NCBI RefSeq assembly: GCF_001984105.1
Contig: NZ_MTQM01000006.1
Span: 62,001-126,000, forward strand
Origin: Microbacterium sp. CSI-V
GTDB lineage: Bacteria > Actinomycetota > Actinomycetes > Actinomycetales > Microbacteriaceae
Reading direction: 5' to 3'
DNA length: 64,000 bases
Shown here: in pieces, positions 24,601-33,495 of the stretch
How the letters are laid out: each line of letters opens with the position of its first letter
Position numbering within the stretch: position 1 is the stretch's first letter
Notes under the pieces: generated by a model
What the model was told of the DNA's origin: nothing
Seen by the model: the letters and a program-made list of their open reading frames with translations, nothing else
Databases searched by the model: none
Made by a program: the position numbers and the translations under genes

Positions 24601-25041
24601 TCAGATGAGCGCCTCGACGGCGTCGGCGAGCTCGGCGACCGGCCGGCGGCCGTCGAGTTCGACGGTCGCCATGCGCCGGAGCGCCGGCTCCACGTCCCGC
24701 ACGTATCGCCGGATCTCGTCCTGCTGCGCGGACGTTCGACCGTAGGGATTGTCCGTCCGGGTGCGAACGCGTTCGATCAGGACGTCGACGGGAGCACTCA
24801 GGAGCACGACCTCATCGAATCGCTCGCGGAACCGGCCCTGATTCTCCGCCGTTCCGCACACGACCACGTCCGGATGGCTGTCGAGCAGGACCGTCATGCG
24901 ATCTTCGTCCCACGGTCCACCGTTCCCGTCGGTCCATCCGTCGAGGTCGGTCTCGATCGTGCGGTGACCGCGGCGCGCGAGCTCTGCGAGCAGGGTCGAC
25001 TTGCCCGCGCCCGACATGCCCGTGAGCAGGATCCGCGCCAT
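24601..25041 (-). CDS. P-loop ATPase / shikimate-kinase-like protein
   Basis: A 146-residue kinase-like protein with Walker A GMSGAGKS at residues 8-15, an acidic strand ETDLDGW, and VVVCGTAENQGRF before a helical lid rich in arginine (IERVRTRTDNPYGR). It resembles adenylate- and shikimate-kinase-type small-molecule kinases; the substrate is unknown. A TAGCGT box lies six bases before its ATG, within a 32-bp divergent promoter shared with the lipoprotein gene. Confidence 0.8.
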   Translation of the reverse strand: MARILLTGMSGAGKSTLLAELARRGHRTIETDLDGWTDGNGGPWDEDRMTVLLDSHPDVVVCGTAENQGRFRERFDEVVLLSAPVDVLIERVRTRTDNPYGRTSAQQDEIRRYVRDVEPALRRMATVELDGRRPVAELADAVEALI

Positions 25042-25073
25042 GTCCTCACGCTATCCGCCGCTAGGGTGGCGGC
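25042..25073. promoter_or_regulatory. 32-bp divergent leaderless promoter pair
   Basis: Between start codons of two divergent genes lie TAGCGT (minus strand, 25048-25053) and TAGGGT (plus strand, 25062-25067), each six bases before its start. The -35 elements must lie inside the opposing coding regions. Confidence 0.6.
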
Positions 25074-25679
25074 ATGCGTATGCGACCCCGGGGGCGGGGG
25101 CTGTCCATCATCGCCGGCGTGATCCTTGTCGGTGTCCTCGCGGGATGCGCCACGCCGGTGGGGAGCGCCGATCCGTCGCCGACACGCAAGGGCCCGCCGC
25201 CCGCGTCGGAAGAGGTGCCGGCGACGGTTGCTACCCCCACGGCCGACGCCGGCGCGGTTGCACGCGCTCACACGTGGCTGGACTCCGCGTCGGTGCCCGA
25301 GGGGGCCGTCCGTGTGGAGGCGGGAGACGTCCCGGCGTTCAACTCCTACGTGGGCTGGCCGTGCACGCCTGTCGCGACTCTGACGGGGTATTGGCGGATC
25401 CCGGATGCCGACGCCGTCGACACCGTGAACTGGATGGCCGCGAACCCGACTCCCGGTCTGACGGTTCCTTTCATGCCGCACTACCCGGCCGGGAACACGG
25501 GCGAAATGGCGGTGGGGCAGCTCCCGACGCCCGACAGCCAAGAGGGCATCGTGTTCGACGTCATGCGCATCTACGACGGCTCCGTCGTCATCCGTGCCCA
25601 GGTCGCCGCGCTCGCCGCGGATGCGACGTGCGCCGACCCGGGCCCGGGTTCGCGCTGGGGTGCTCCCGGTCAGGGGTGA
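25074..25679 (+). CDS. Putative lipoprotein, unknown function
   Basis: A 201-residue protein with a lipoprotein signal peptide: a basic start, hydrophobic core LSIIAGVILVGVL and lipobox LAGC at about residues 23-26. A low-complexity Pro/Thr/Ala linker follows, then a globular domain with YVGWPCTPVATLTGYWRI. Two later cysteines (C in GWPCT and DATCAD) may pair. It is anchored outside the membrane. No domain is recognised. Confidence 0.75.
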   Translation: MRMRPRGRGLSIIAGVILVGVLAGCATPVGSADPSPTRKGPPPASEEVPATVATPTADAGAVARAHTWLDSASVPEGAVRVEAGDVPAFNSYVGWPCTPVATLTGYWRIPDADAVDTVNWMAANPTPGLTVPFMPHYPAGNTGEMAVGQLPTPDSQEGIVFDVMRIYDGSVVIRAQVAALAADATCADPGPGSRWGAPGQG

Positions 25680-25801
25680 GTCACGGCGCTGGCGCCTGCC
25701 GTCCGTGCGGGTCGCGGGAGAGGGGGAAGACGGCCAAGACAGCCGCCGACCGTGATCAGCTTCGCGTCATTCGAGACGGCGCGCTGGACGTCGTACGAGG
25801 T

Positions 25802-26275
25802 GTGTGGTCCGTGATCGCACCGTTCATCGTGTGGTGGGCGGGGCTGTGGTTCTGGCGACAGGTCGACGGCTGCGGGCGTCTCGCCCCGATGCTCGCCGTC
25901 CTCCTCATCCTCTCGAGCGTGGCCGCGGTGGTCGTCGTGGGTGCGGTCCCGTGGCTTCCTTTGCTTCGTGGCGCTGGTTCGCGGTGGCCCATCTATCTCG
26001 GGGTCGCGACGTCGGCGGCCGTTCTCGCGCTCTATGCCATCGTGATGTCCGCCGCCGTCGCGTTCCCTCTCGTCGGTGGATCATCCCGCGCGGGCGAACT
26101 GATCGCATCGGCTGCCCTGGCTCTGGTTCCGTCGCTGACGCTCGCCGGGGCGAACAGCATCGGGCTTCTGACACGACGTTCCGGGAAAGATCGGCTGGCT
26201 GTCGCGGCCGCGTGGACGGGGGCGGTGTCGAGTGCCGCCCTGATCGCGTACGCGGTCACGCGGTCCGCATGTTGA
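25802..26275 (+). CDS. Four-segment membrane protein, unknown function
   Basis: A 157-residue protein with hydrophobic segments at about residues 5-18, 25-48, 58-83 and 87-110, and a last one near the C-terminus. Start choice is open: GTG 25802 or GTG 25811, with no strong ribosome site; upstream in-frame sequence is not protein-like. No family is recognised. Confidence 0.6.
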   Translation: MWSVIAPFIVWWAGLWFWRQVDGCGRLAPMLAVLLILSSVAAVVVVGAVPWLPLLRGAGSRWPIYLGVATSAAVLALYAIVMSAAVAFPLVGGSSRAGELIASAALALVPSLTLAGANSIGLLTRRSGKDRLAVAAAWTGAVSSAALIAYAVTRSAC

Positions 26276-26315
26276 CCGCCGAAGTGGGCAACCAGGGAGT
26301 ACCCCGAGCCGGGGT

Positions 26316-26346
26316 TTGACTTCGAGCGCGCTCGAACTCCTAGCCT
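26316..26346 (+). promoter_or_regulatory. MerR-type promoter with palindromic operator in a 19-bp spacer
   Basis: TTGACT (26316-26321) and TAGCCT (26341-26346) are separated by 19 bp, the over-long spacing typical of MerR-activated promoters. The spacer contains the perfect palindrome TTCGAGCGCGCTCGAA (26321-26336). The GTG start of the regulator is six bases after the -10, so the operon would be leaderless and self-controlled. Confidence 0.75.
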
Positions 26347-26352
26347 GCAGAT

Positions 26353-26751
26353 GTGGCAGAGGACGAGACGGATCTGACGGTCGCGCAGATGAGCGTGGCG
26401 ACCGGGGTGACGGCGCACACGCTGCGGTACTACGAACGCGCCGGACTGATCCTCCCCGTGGCGCGGAGTTCCGCCAATCAACGGCGTTACTCCGTCGCCG
26501 ACGTGGAGTGGGTGCGGTTCCTCCTGCGTCTGCGCGAGACCGGGATGCCGATCGCCCGGATGCGCGAGTACGCGGCGCTCCGTGCCGAAGGGCCCGACAC
26601 GACGGAACTCCGCCTGCGTCTGCTGGAGGCGCACCACGCGGGGCTGCGAGACCAGATCGCACGACTCCGCGCTCACGAGCAAGCCCTGGTCGAGAAGATC
26701 GCCACCTACGAAGCCGAACTCGCGGCCCCCACAAAACGGAAGCACCCATGA
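26353..26751 (+). CDS. MerR-family transcriptional regulator
   Basis: A 132-residue MerR regulator. The helix-turn-helix QMSVATGVTAHTLRYYERAGLI and the wing ANQRRYSVADVEWVRFLLRLRETGMPIARMREYAAL are followed by a coiled-coil dimer helix and a short charged tail without metal-binding cysteines. It resembles the AdhR/NmlR group that senses aldehydes or electrophiles, or a small effector. It is coupled by ATGA overlap to the decarboxylase-family gene it probably controls. Confidence 0.9.
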   Translation: MAEDETDLTVAQMSVATGVTAHTLRYYERAGLILPVARSSANQRRYSVADVEWVRFLLRLRETGMPIARMREYAALRAEGPDTTELRLRLLEAHHAGLRDQIARLRAHEQALVEKIATYEAELAAPTKRKHP

Positions 26752-27152
26752 CCGAGACGATGGAACGAGAGCAGCGTTACGCCTCCGGCCGGGCGGTTCT
26801 CGACGACATCGACGGGGCCGCCGGGGCGAACGTCATCGATGCCCTCGCCGACATTTCGCCCGAATTGGGCCACCAGGTCGTCGCTTGGGGGTTCGGCGAG
26901 ATCTATGCCCGGCCGGGACTCGCGCCGCGCGATCGGCAACTCGTGACCCTCGGTATGCTCACGGCGCTCGGCGGCTGCGAACCGCAGCTCGAGGTCCACA
27001 TCAACGCTTCTCTGAACGTCGGGCTCACGCCGGAGCAGATCGTGGAGGCTCTGCTGCACGCGTCCGTGTACTGCGGCTTTCCTCGTGCGCTGAACGCGAC
27101 GTTCGTCGCCAAGAAGGTCTTCGCCGAGCGCGGACTGCTGCCCGTCGGTTAG
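26748..27152 (+). CDS. Carboxymuconolactone decarboxylase family protein
   Basis: A 134-residue AhpD-like all-helical protein. GEIYARPGLAPRDRQLVTLGMLTALGGCEPQLEVHINASLNVGLT is the CMD core with its conserved glutamate and histidine, followed by EQIVEALLHASVYCGFPRALNA. The AhpD CxxC pair is absent; single cysteines occur at the GGC and YCG positions. Members act as decarboxylases or peroxide-linked reductases. Its control by an adjacent MerR gene suggests an inducible detoxification step. The end overlaps the convergent GntR gene by 4 bp. Confidence 0.88.
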   Translation: MTETMEREQRYASGRAVLDDIDGAAGANVIDALADISPELGHQVVAWGFGEIYARPGLAPRDRQLVTLGMLTALGGCEPQLEVHINASLNVGLTPEQIVEALLHASVYCGFPRALNATFVAKKVFAERGLLPVG

Positions 27153-27517
27153 CGCCCCGTCTCGTTCCCCAACGCCGCGCGCGCGAGGTCGAGCGCATCC
27201 GACGGCGCGATACCGAGATCCCGCATCGCGCGGGCGAACGCGGCGGCGGCGTCCGCGGCGCGGGCGCGCGTGGCATCCGTCCCCGCCGACACGAACGTTC
27301 CGGCGCGGCCGCGGGTCTCGACGAAGCGCGCCTCTTCCAGCTCCTTGTAGACGCGCGCCACGGTGTTCGCGGCGAGGCCGAGGTCGGTCGCGAGGGTGCG
27401 CACGGGAGGCAGTCGCGTCCCGGTCGGCAGCTCGCCGCCGTCGATCAGCGCGATGATCTGCGCGCGCACCTGCGCGAACGGCGGTGTGGCGGAGGCGGCG
27501 TCGACGCGGATGTCCAT
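27149..27517 (-). CDS. GntR-family regulator (YtrA subfamily)
   Basis: A 122-residue regulator: PPFAQVRAQIIALIDGGELPTGTRLPPVRTLATDLGLAANTVARVYKELEEARFVETRGRAGTFV is the GntR winged helix. Only a short helical tail follows, as in the YtrA subfamily, which often controls ABC transporters. No transporter adjoins it. TACGGT nine bases before the ATG suggests a leaderless transcript. Confidence 0.9.
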   Translation of the reverse strand: MDIRVDAASATPPFAQVRAQIIALIDGGELPTGTRLPPVRTLATDLGLAANTVARVYKELEEARFVETRGRAGTFVSAGTDATRARAADAAAAFARAMRDLGIAPSDALDLARAALGNETGR

Positions 27518-27558
27518 GGTGCCGCCACCGTACCAACCGTCGGCGCGCGGGGAACGGG

Positions 27559-27592
27559 AGAGGGCCCGGATGCCATCGCATCCGGGCCCTCT
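27559..27592 (-). terminator. Terminator of msrA
   Basis: Fifteen-base perfect arms (AGAGGGCCCGGATGC at 27559-27573, complement at 27578-27592) with a CATC loop lie 9 bp after the msrA stop. Confidence 0.8.
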
Positions 27593-27601
27593 GTTCGAGA
27601 C

Positions 27602-28156
27602 TTACGCGGTCGCGTCCTCGCGCTTGGGCAGCACCCAACCGGGGCGCACGAAGTGGCACGTGTAGCCGTTGGGGATGCGGAGCAGGTAGTCCTGGTGCTC
27701 GGGCTCGGCCTCCCAGAAGGGAGCCTCGGGCTCGATCGTGGTGACGACCTTCGCGGGCCAGATGCCCGACGCGTCGACGTCGGCGATGGTGTCGCGCGCG
27801 ACCCGCTCCTGCTCGGGGGAGAGCGGGAAGATCGCGGAGCGGTAGCTCGTGCCGATGTCGTTGCCCTGGCGATTCAGGGTCGACGGGTCGTGGATCTGGA
27901 AGAAGAACGCCAGGATGTCGCGGTACGTCGTCTTGGTGGGGTCGAACACGATCTCGACGGCCTCGGCGTGACCGGGGTGGTTGCGGTAGGTCGCGTGGTC
28001 GTTCGATCCGCCGGTGTAGCCGACGCGCGTGTCGAGCACGCCGGGCTGGCGACGGATGAGGTCTTCGACGCCCCAGAAGCAGCCGCCCGCGAGGACGGCG
28101 GTCTCGGTGCCGGGGCGGCGGGTGATCTCGCCGGAATCGGTGGGTCCGCTGGTCAT
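27602..28156 (-). CDS. msrA: Peptide methionine-S-sulfoxide reductase MsrA
   Basis: A 184-residue thiol enzyme that reduces the S-epimer of methionine sulfoxide. The catalytic loop is GGCFWG with Cys26. [25 protein letters not shown] and [13 protein letters not shown] are family segments. No C-terminal resolving cysteine is evident except the one in [11 protein letters not shown]. It follows msrB on the same strand by 38 bp and has its own ribosome site (AAAAGGAGCAAC), so the two form an oxidative protein-repair unit. Confidence 0.95.
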   Translation of the reverse strand: MTSGPTDSGEITRRPGTETAVLAGGCFWGVEDLIRRQPGVLDTRVGYTGGSNDHATYRNHPGHAEAVEIVFDPTKTTYRDILAFFFQIHDPSTLNRQGNDIGTSYRSAIFPLSPEQERVARDTIADVDASGIWPAKVVTTIEPEAPFWEAEPEHQDYLLRIPNGYTCHFVRPGWVLPKREDATA

Positions 28157-28194
28157 GGTGTTGCTCCTTTTGCGGTTGCGGAAGGGGAAGAGGT

Positions 28195-28653
<459 letters not shown>

Positions 28654-28838
28654 GGTGTGGTCCTTTCGCCTGCGATGCCGGTTCGGGCATCACTGAGGAG
28701 AACGCGCGGCCCTGCGGTTTTGGTCCCGCGGGGCTGGGAGCGCGCTGTGAGTTCTCGGGCCTCCCGGATGCCGTGGGCAACCCCCCGACTCGGCAGAGGC
28801 GCACTCGCTACCGTGGCGTCCGACACCCAGGAGGATTC

Positions 28839-29666
28839 ATGCCCCGCACGATCGTCATCACCGGAGCCAGCGACGGAATCGGAGCGGCCGCCGCTCGGCA
28901 GCTGCACGAGATCGGCGAGGAGGTCGTGGTCGTCGGACGCAACCCCGACAAGACCCGTCGTGTCGCCGACGCGCTCGGGGTGCGCTCCTTCACCGCGGAC
29001 TTCTCCGACCTCGCGCAGGTGCGCGAACTCGCCGAGACGCTGCGTGCCGAGTATCCCCGCATCGACGTCCTCGCCAACAACGCCGGCGGGATCTTCGGCG
29101 AGCGCACGCTCACGGGCGACGGGTACGAGGTCACGTTCCAGGTGAACCACCTCGCGCCGTTCCTGCTGACGAACCTCCTGCGCGAGGTGCTGATCGAGTC
29201 TCGGGCGTCGGTGATCCAGACCTCCAGCGCCGCGGCGCGTCTGTTCTCCCGCTTCGACGTCGACGACCTGCAGGGCGCGCACCGCTACTCCGCGTCGCGC
29301 GCCTACGGCAACGCCAAGCTCGCGAACGCGCTGTTCACGAAGGAACTCAACCGCCGGTTCGGCGACGCGGGACTTTCCGCGGTCGCCTACCACCCGGGTG
29401 TGATCGCCTCGAGCTTCGGGTCGACCGGCAGCGGGTCGTGGAAGTTCCTCTACGGCGGGCCGCTGGCCGAACGGTTCATGACCTCGACCGACGTCGGCGG
29501 CGCGCGCCTGACCTGGCTCGCCCTGGGCAAGCCCGGGGTCGACTGGGAGCCGGGGGGTTTCTACGCCAACAACAAGCCCGCCCGGACGCACCGCCGGGCC
29601 GACGACCCCGCTCTGGCCCGGCTGCTGTGGGACCGAAGCGCCGAACTGGTGGGGCTCGCATCCTGA
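28839..29666 (+). CDS. Short-chain dehydrogenase/reductase (retinol-dehydrogenase-like)
   Basis: A 275-residue SDR. The cofactor loop TGASDGIGAAAARQL, the NNAGG structural motif, the catalytic serine in IQTSSAAA and the YxxxK in AYGNAK are all present. It resembles the retinol-dehydrogenase/WW-domain oxidoreductase-like group in actinobacteria and would use NADP(H). The substrate is unknown. A strong ribosome site (CAGGAGGATTC) fixes the ATG. Confidence 0.88.
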   Translation: MPRTIVITGASDGIGAAAARQLHEIGEEVVVVGRNPDKTRRVADALGVRSFTADFSDLAQVRELAETLRAEYPRIDVLANNAGGIFGERTLTGDGYEVTFQVNHLAPFLLTNLLREVLIESRASVIQTSSAAARLFSRFDVDDLQGAHRYSASRAYGNAKLANALFTKELNRRFGDAGLSAVAYHPGVIASSFGSTGSGSWKFLYGGPLAERFMTSTDVGGARLTWLALGKPGVDWEPGGFYANNKPARTHRRADDPALARLLWDRSAELVGLAS

Positions 29667-29747
29667 CAAGCTGTCCATTCCCTATGCGAAGGCCCAGGAT
29701 GCCGCTTTCTTGGTGAACTCTGGGAGGCCCCCCGCCACGCTGGGCGC

Positions 29748-31178
29748 ATGACCGCCACCACCACCGTTCCTCTCGGCGTGGACCACCTCTCTTCGCCGAT
29801 CCGACGCGCGCGCACGGCCCGCCGGCGCGGTCGCCTCGGCTGGACCCTCGCCGCGACCGCGCTGATCTGGCTCTCGAGCCTCGCGGTGGTGGCGCTGTGG
29901 GTCGCCGGTGGCGGCATCCAAGCCCTTTTCGGTATGGATGCCGAAACGCTCAACACCCTCGGTCGGCTCTGCGGACTGGTGTCGGCGAACCTGCTGCTCT
30001 ACCAGGTGCTGCTCATGGCCCGGGTGCCGGTGTTCGAACGCGGCTTCGGCCGTGACGGGATCACCCGGATGCACCGGCTCGTCGGCTTCTGGTCGTTCGC
30101 GCTGTTCTCGGCGCACATCGTGCTGCAGACCCTCGGCTACGCCGAATCCGCGGCGGTGAACCCGATCGTGCAGCTGTGGGAGTTCGTGTGGGACTACCCG
30201 GGCATGCTGCTGGCCACCGCGGGAACCGGTCTCCTGCTCCTGGTCGTCGCGACCTCGATCCGGAAGGCGCGGAAGCGTCTGCGCTACGAGTCGTGGCACC
30301 TCCTGCACCTGTACGGCTACCTCGGGGTCGGGCTCGCCGTGCCGCACATGCTGTGGACCGGTGCCGACTTCACCGCCCACCCCCTCGCCACGGTGTACTG
30401 GTGGGTGCTGTGGGGCGCGACGGCAGCCGCGGTGCTCGTCTTCCGCGTCGGTCTGCCTCTGCTCCGCTCGCTGCGGCACGGGCTCCGCGTCTCGACGGTC
30501 CACCGGGACGGCGACCGCGGTGTCGCCGTCACGATGACCGGGCGGGGTCTGCACCGGATGCCGGTGCGCGCGGGTCAGTTCTTCGTGTGGCGGTTCCTCG
30601 ACGGTCCCGGCTGGACCCGTGGCCACCCGTTCTCGCTCGCCGCGGCCCCCGACGGGAGATCGCTGACGATCGCGGCGCGGCTCGTCGGCGACGGCACCTC
30701 GCGACTGGCATCCGTGCGTCCGGGGACGCGCGTCCTCATCGAAGGGCCTTACGGCGAGATGACGGCGGACGAGCGCACCGGGCGCAAACTCCTCCTCATC
30801 GGCGCGGGCGCCGGCGTCGCACCGCTGGTCGCGCTCGCTGAGGGTTCCGCGTGGTCTCCGGGTGAGGCGACGCTGCTCGTGCGCGACCACGCGGAGGGCG
30901 ACGCCTTGCGCCGCGACGCCATCGGGCGCCTCGAGCGCGACCGCGGTCTGCGCTACGCCGCCCTGGTGGGACCGCGGGCTCCCGGGGCCTCGCCGTGGCT
31001 GTCGGCCGGCCACGCCGCGTGGAGCGGCGTCGACCTCCTGCGCTACGTCGCCCCCGACCTCGACCAGTACGACGTCTACCTCTGCGGTCCGGGGGCGTGG
31101 ATGGATGCCGTGCGCGCCGACCTGCGCCGCGCGGGGGTTCCGTCGGACCGCGTCCACGCCGAGTCGTTCACCGTCTGA
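29748..31178 (+). CDS. Ferric-reductase-like transmembrane flavoprotein (FAD/NAD reductase domain)
   Basis: A 476-residue protein: a cytosolic tail, six membrane segments with heme-ligand-type histidines (MHRLVGFWSFALFSAHIVLQ, and YESWHLLHLYGYLGVGLAVPHM), then a ferredoxin-reductase-like C-terminal half with FAD site GHPFSLAAAPDG and NAD site LLLIGAGAGVAPLVAL, ending YLCGPGAWMDAVRADL. It would pass electrons from NAD(P)H across the membrane. The next two genes encode an FMN-carrying protein and its flavinyl transferase, so it probably feeds electrons to an external flavin. Confidence 0.9.
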   Translation: MTATTTVPLGVDHLSSPIRRARTARRRGRLGWTLAATALIWLSSLAVVALWVAGGGIQALFGMDAETLNTLGRLCGLVSANLLLYQVLLMARVPVFERGFGRDGITRMHRLVGFWSFALFSAHIVLQTLGYAESAAVNPIVQLWEFVWDYPGMLLATAGTGLLLLVVATSIRKARKRLRYESWHLLHLYGYLGVGLAVPHMLWTGADFTAHPLATVYWWVLWGATAAAVLVFRVGLPLLRSLRHGLRVSTVHRDGDRGVAVTMTGRGLHRMPVRAGQFFVWRFLDGPGWTRGHPFSLAAAPDGRSLTIAARLVGDGTSRLASVRPGTRVLIEGPYGEMTADERTGRKLLLIGAGAGVAPLVALAEGSAWSPGEATLLVRDHAEGDALRRDAIGRLERDRGLRYAALVGPRAPGASPWLSAGHAAWSGVDLLRYVAPDLDQYDVYLCGPGAWMDAVRADLRRAGVPSDRVHAESFTV

Positions 31179-31198
31179 GACCTGAGAGGAAGACAGGA

Positions 31199-31720
31199 AT
31201 GAAGAAGATCTTCTACGCCGTGATGGCGACACTCACCGGCCTCGTGCTGCTGTTCAGCTACCGCACGTCCCTCGGCGGCGGCGAGACGGCGGTCGCCCTG
31301 CCGGCCACGACCCCGGCACCCGCCTCGGCCCAGCGCGCCACGCCGTCGGCGTCGCCCTCCGCCTCCGCGTCGGCCTCGGCGTCGGCCTCGGCGCCGTCGG
31401 CCGCCGCCCCGACGCAGGCGGCCCCGGCGTCATCGGGTCTGGCCGACGGCACCTACACCGGCTCGGCCGCGAACACCCGCTTCGGCCCCGTGCAGGTTCA
31501 GATCACGGTGTCCGGCGGAGTCGTCACGGACGTACAGGTCCCCGTCTACCCGTCCGAGAACGGCCGCGACCAGCAGATCAACTCCCGCGCCGTGCCGATC
31601 CTCGTGAAGGAGACCCTCGCCGCGCAGTCGGCCGAGATCGACATGGTCTCGGGCGCCACGTACACCAGCACCGGGTACCGGACCTCCCTGCAGGCCGCGC
31701 TCGACGAGGCGCACGTATGA
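31199..31720 (+). CDS. Exported FMN-binding domain protein (covalent flavin acceptor)
   Basis: A 173-residue protein: an N-terminal membrane anchor (IFYAVMATLTGLVLLFSYR), a Ser/Ala repeat linker (about residues 45-65), and a C-terminal FMN_bind domain. This carries the flavinylation motif DMVSGATYTS, whose threonine in SGAT is the usual ApbE target. ATG 31199 has GAGAGGAAGACAGGA upstream. The domain sits outside the membrane, between the reductase and ApbE genes, and overlaps the latter by ATGA. Electron-carrier function is inferred from this trio. Confidence 0.9.
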   Translation: MKKIFYAVMATLTGLVLLFSYRTSLGGGETAVALPATTPAPASAQRATPSASPSASASASASASAPSAAAPTQAAPASSGLADGTYTGSAANTRFGPVQVQITVSGGVVTDVQVPVYPSENGRDQQINSRAVPILVKETLAAQSAEIDMVSGATYTSTGYRTSLQAALDEAHV

Positions 31721-32571
31721 GTGCCCTCCCCGCCGTCACGGTCGTCGAGCCGGTCATGGGGACGGTCGTGACCGTGCAGGTCCGTGGGCGTGCGACGACC
31801 GACGCCGCGGTTCGTGCGCAGGTCGACACCGCCATCGCCGCGGTCGTCGCCCGCATGCGCGACGACGAGAGCGTGTTCTCGACCTATCGCGCCGACTCCG
31901 ACGTGAGTCTGCTGCGCGACGGCCTCCGCGGGCTCGACGATGTCGACCCCCGCGTGCGCGAGGTCGAGGGGCTGTGCCGTCGCCTCCGAGACGACACCGG
32001 CGGCGTCTTCGACGCGTGGTGGCGCGGATGGTTCGACCCCACCGGCGTCGTCAAGGGGTGGTCGGTGGATGCCGCGTCCGCCGCGCTCGTCGACGTCCTC
32101 GCGCTTCCGGGGGTGGAGGCCGCGGCGGTCAACGCCGGTGGCGACATGCGCCTTCTCCGGGCTCCCGGGAGCGGGCACGTGTGGAACGTCGGCGTCGCCG
32201 ACCCCGAGGACTCCGCGGGTGTCCTCTCCACCATCGCCCTCGCCGAGGGGGCCGTCGCGACGTCCGGGACGGCCGAGCGCGGGGCGCATCTGATCGACCC
32301 GCGCTCCCTGCGGCCGGTGCCCGGACTCGTGTCGGCGACCGTCGTCGCCGACACCCTCACCGTGGCGGACGTCTGGGCCACGGTGGCGGCCGTCGCGGGC
32401 GTCGACGACCTCGAGGCCGTCCGCACCGCGCTGGTCGCCTCCGGGATCGTCTGGGCCGACGGACGCGTCCGCCGGTGGGCGGATGGCATCGAGATCGACC
32501 GTTTCCAGAGCCTCGTCGACCCGTCAGCGGGCGCGGGGGAGTCGGAGCAGGAAGGCCGTGCCTTCGGCTGA
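31717..32571 (+). CDS. apbE: FAD:protein FMN transferase (ApbE family)
   Basis: A 284-residue flavin transferase that splits FAD and attaches FMN to threonine or serine of target proteins. Features are VEPVMGTVVTVQV at the start, ESVFSTYRADSDVSLL, WFDPTGVVKGWSVD (the KGW motif), NAGGDMRLL and the C-terminal metal region VADTLTVADVWATVAAVAG. The likely target is the FMN_bind protein just upstream. The 3' end overlaps the convergent kinase gene by 48 bp. Confidence 0.92.
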   Translation: MSALPAVTVVEPVMGTVVTVQVRGRATTDAAVRAQVDTAIAAVVARMRDDESVFSTYRADSDVSLLRDGLRGLDDVDPRVREVEGLCRRLRDDTGGVFDAWWRGWFDPTGVVKGWSVDAASAALVDVLALPGVEAAAVNAGGDMRLLRAPGSGHVWNVGVADPEDSAGVLSTIALAEGAVATSGTAERGAHLIDPRSLRPVPGLVSATVVADTLTVADVWATVAAVAGVDDLEAVRTALVASGIVWADGRVRRWADGIEIDRFQSLVDPSAGAGESEQEGRAFG

Positions 32572-33495
32572 GGTGCGTTCGACGGCGATCGTGCCTCCGT
32601 GCCGCTCGGCGGCCTCGCGGACCAGCGCCAACCCGAGACCGAATCCCCGGCGACGCCCCGACTCCGCGCCGCGCGCGAACCGCTCGAAGATGCGCTCCTG
32701 ATCCTCGGGGCGGATGCCGCCACCCGCGTCGATCACCCGGATCTCGACGGTGTCGCCGGCGACGCCCGCGGTGACGCGCACGGTGCTGCCGCCGGGGGCG
32801 TGACTCACCGCGTTGTCGATGAGCGCGATGCCCACCCGCGTGAGGGTGACCGTCGGCATGTCGACCCGGAGACCCTCCGGTCCCGCGTCGACCTCGACCG
32901 CGACCCCCGCCTCCGCGGCGAGCGGTGCCACCACCGCCTCCGCGGACCGGAGGCCGTCGGCCACGGCCGCGGTCCCGTCCGCGGACGCCGCCCCCTCCGC
33001 CGACAGCAGCATGTCGGTGAGGACGTCGTCCATGAGGTCGGCGTCGCGCCGCAGCCGGTCGAGGGTGTCGTCGAGCGGTTCGCCGCGCGCGAGACGCCGC
33101 TGCGCGATCTGCACGCGGCTGCTGAGCGCCGTGAGGGGCGTCCGCAGTTCATGGCTGGCATCCGAGACGAAGGCCCGCTGGCGTCGGAGCGCTTCGTCGA
33201 GCGGTCGGACCGACCATCGGGATGCCGCCCACCCCACGACGCCGATCACGGCGACGCCGAGCAGCCCGAGGCCGAGCACCCACGGCAGGACGTCGTCGAA
33301 ATCGACCACGACGCGATCGCCCGGGAGGCCGCCGCGACCCCCGTGGTGGTCGGTCTCCCTCCGCGCGCCGGTCAGCAGCACGCCGACCAGGATCGCCACG
33401 CCGATCGTCAGCGCGACCGCGGAGGCGCCCCCGACCAACAGGCCGACCCGTGCCCCCGCCCGCCGGACGACCCGACGGTCCTCCGCGGCGCTCAC
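32524..33495 (-). CDS. Two-component sensor histidine kinase
   Basis: A 323-residue kinase. Two membrane segments (about residues 15-37 and 66-86) bracket a short extracellular loop rich in His, Gly and Arg. The H-box AFVSDASHELRTPL, N-box IALIDNAVSHA, G1 DAGGGIRPEDQ and G2 GFGLGLALV are intact. No HAMP domain is obvious. GTG overlaps the response-regulator stop (GTGA). It may sense a redox or metal signal tied to the flavin reductase operon beside it (inference). Confidence 0.92.
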   Translation of the reverse strand: MSAAEDRRVVRRAGARVGLLVGGASAVALTIGVAILVGVLLTGARRETDHHGGRGGLPGDRVVVDFDDVLPWVLGLGLLGVAVIGVVGWAASRWSVRPLDEALRRQRAFVSDASHELRTPLTALSSRVQIAQRRLARGEPLDDTLDRLRRDADLMDDVLTDMLLSAEGAASADGTAAVADGLRSAEAVVAPLAAEAGVAVEVDAGPEGLRVDMPTVTLTRVGIALIDNAVSHAPGGSTVRVTAGVAGDTVEIRVIDAGGGIRPEDQERIFERFARGAESGRRRGFGLGLALVREAAERHGGTIAVERTSAEGTAFLLRLPRAR

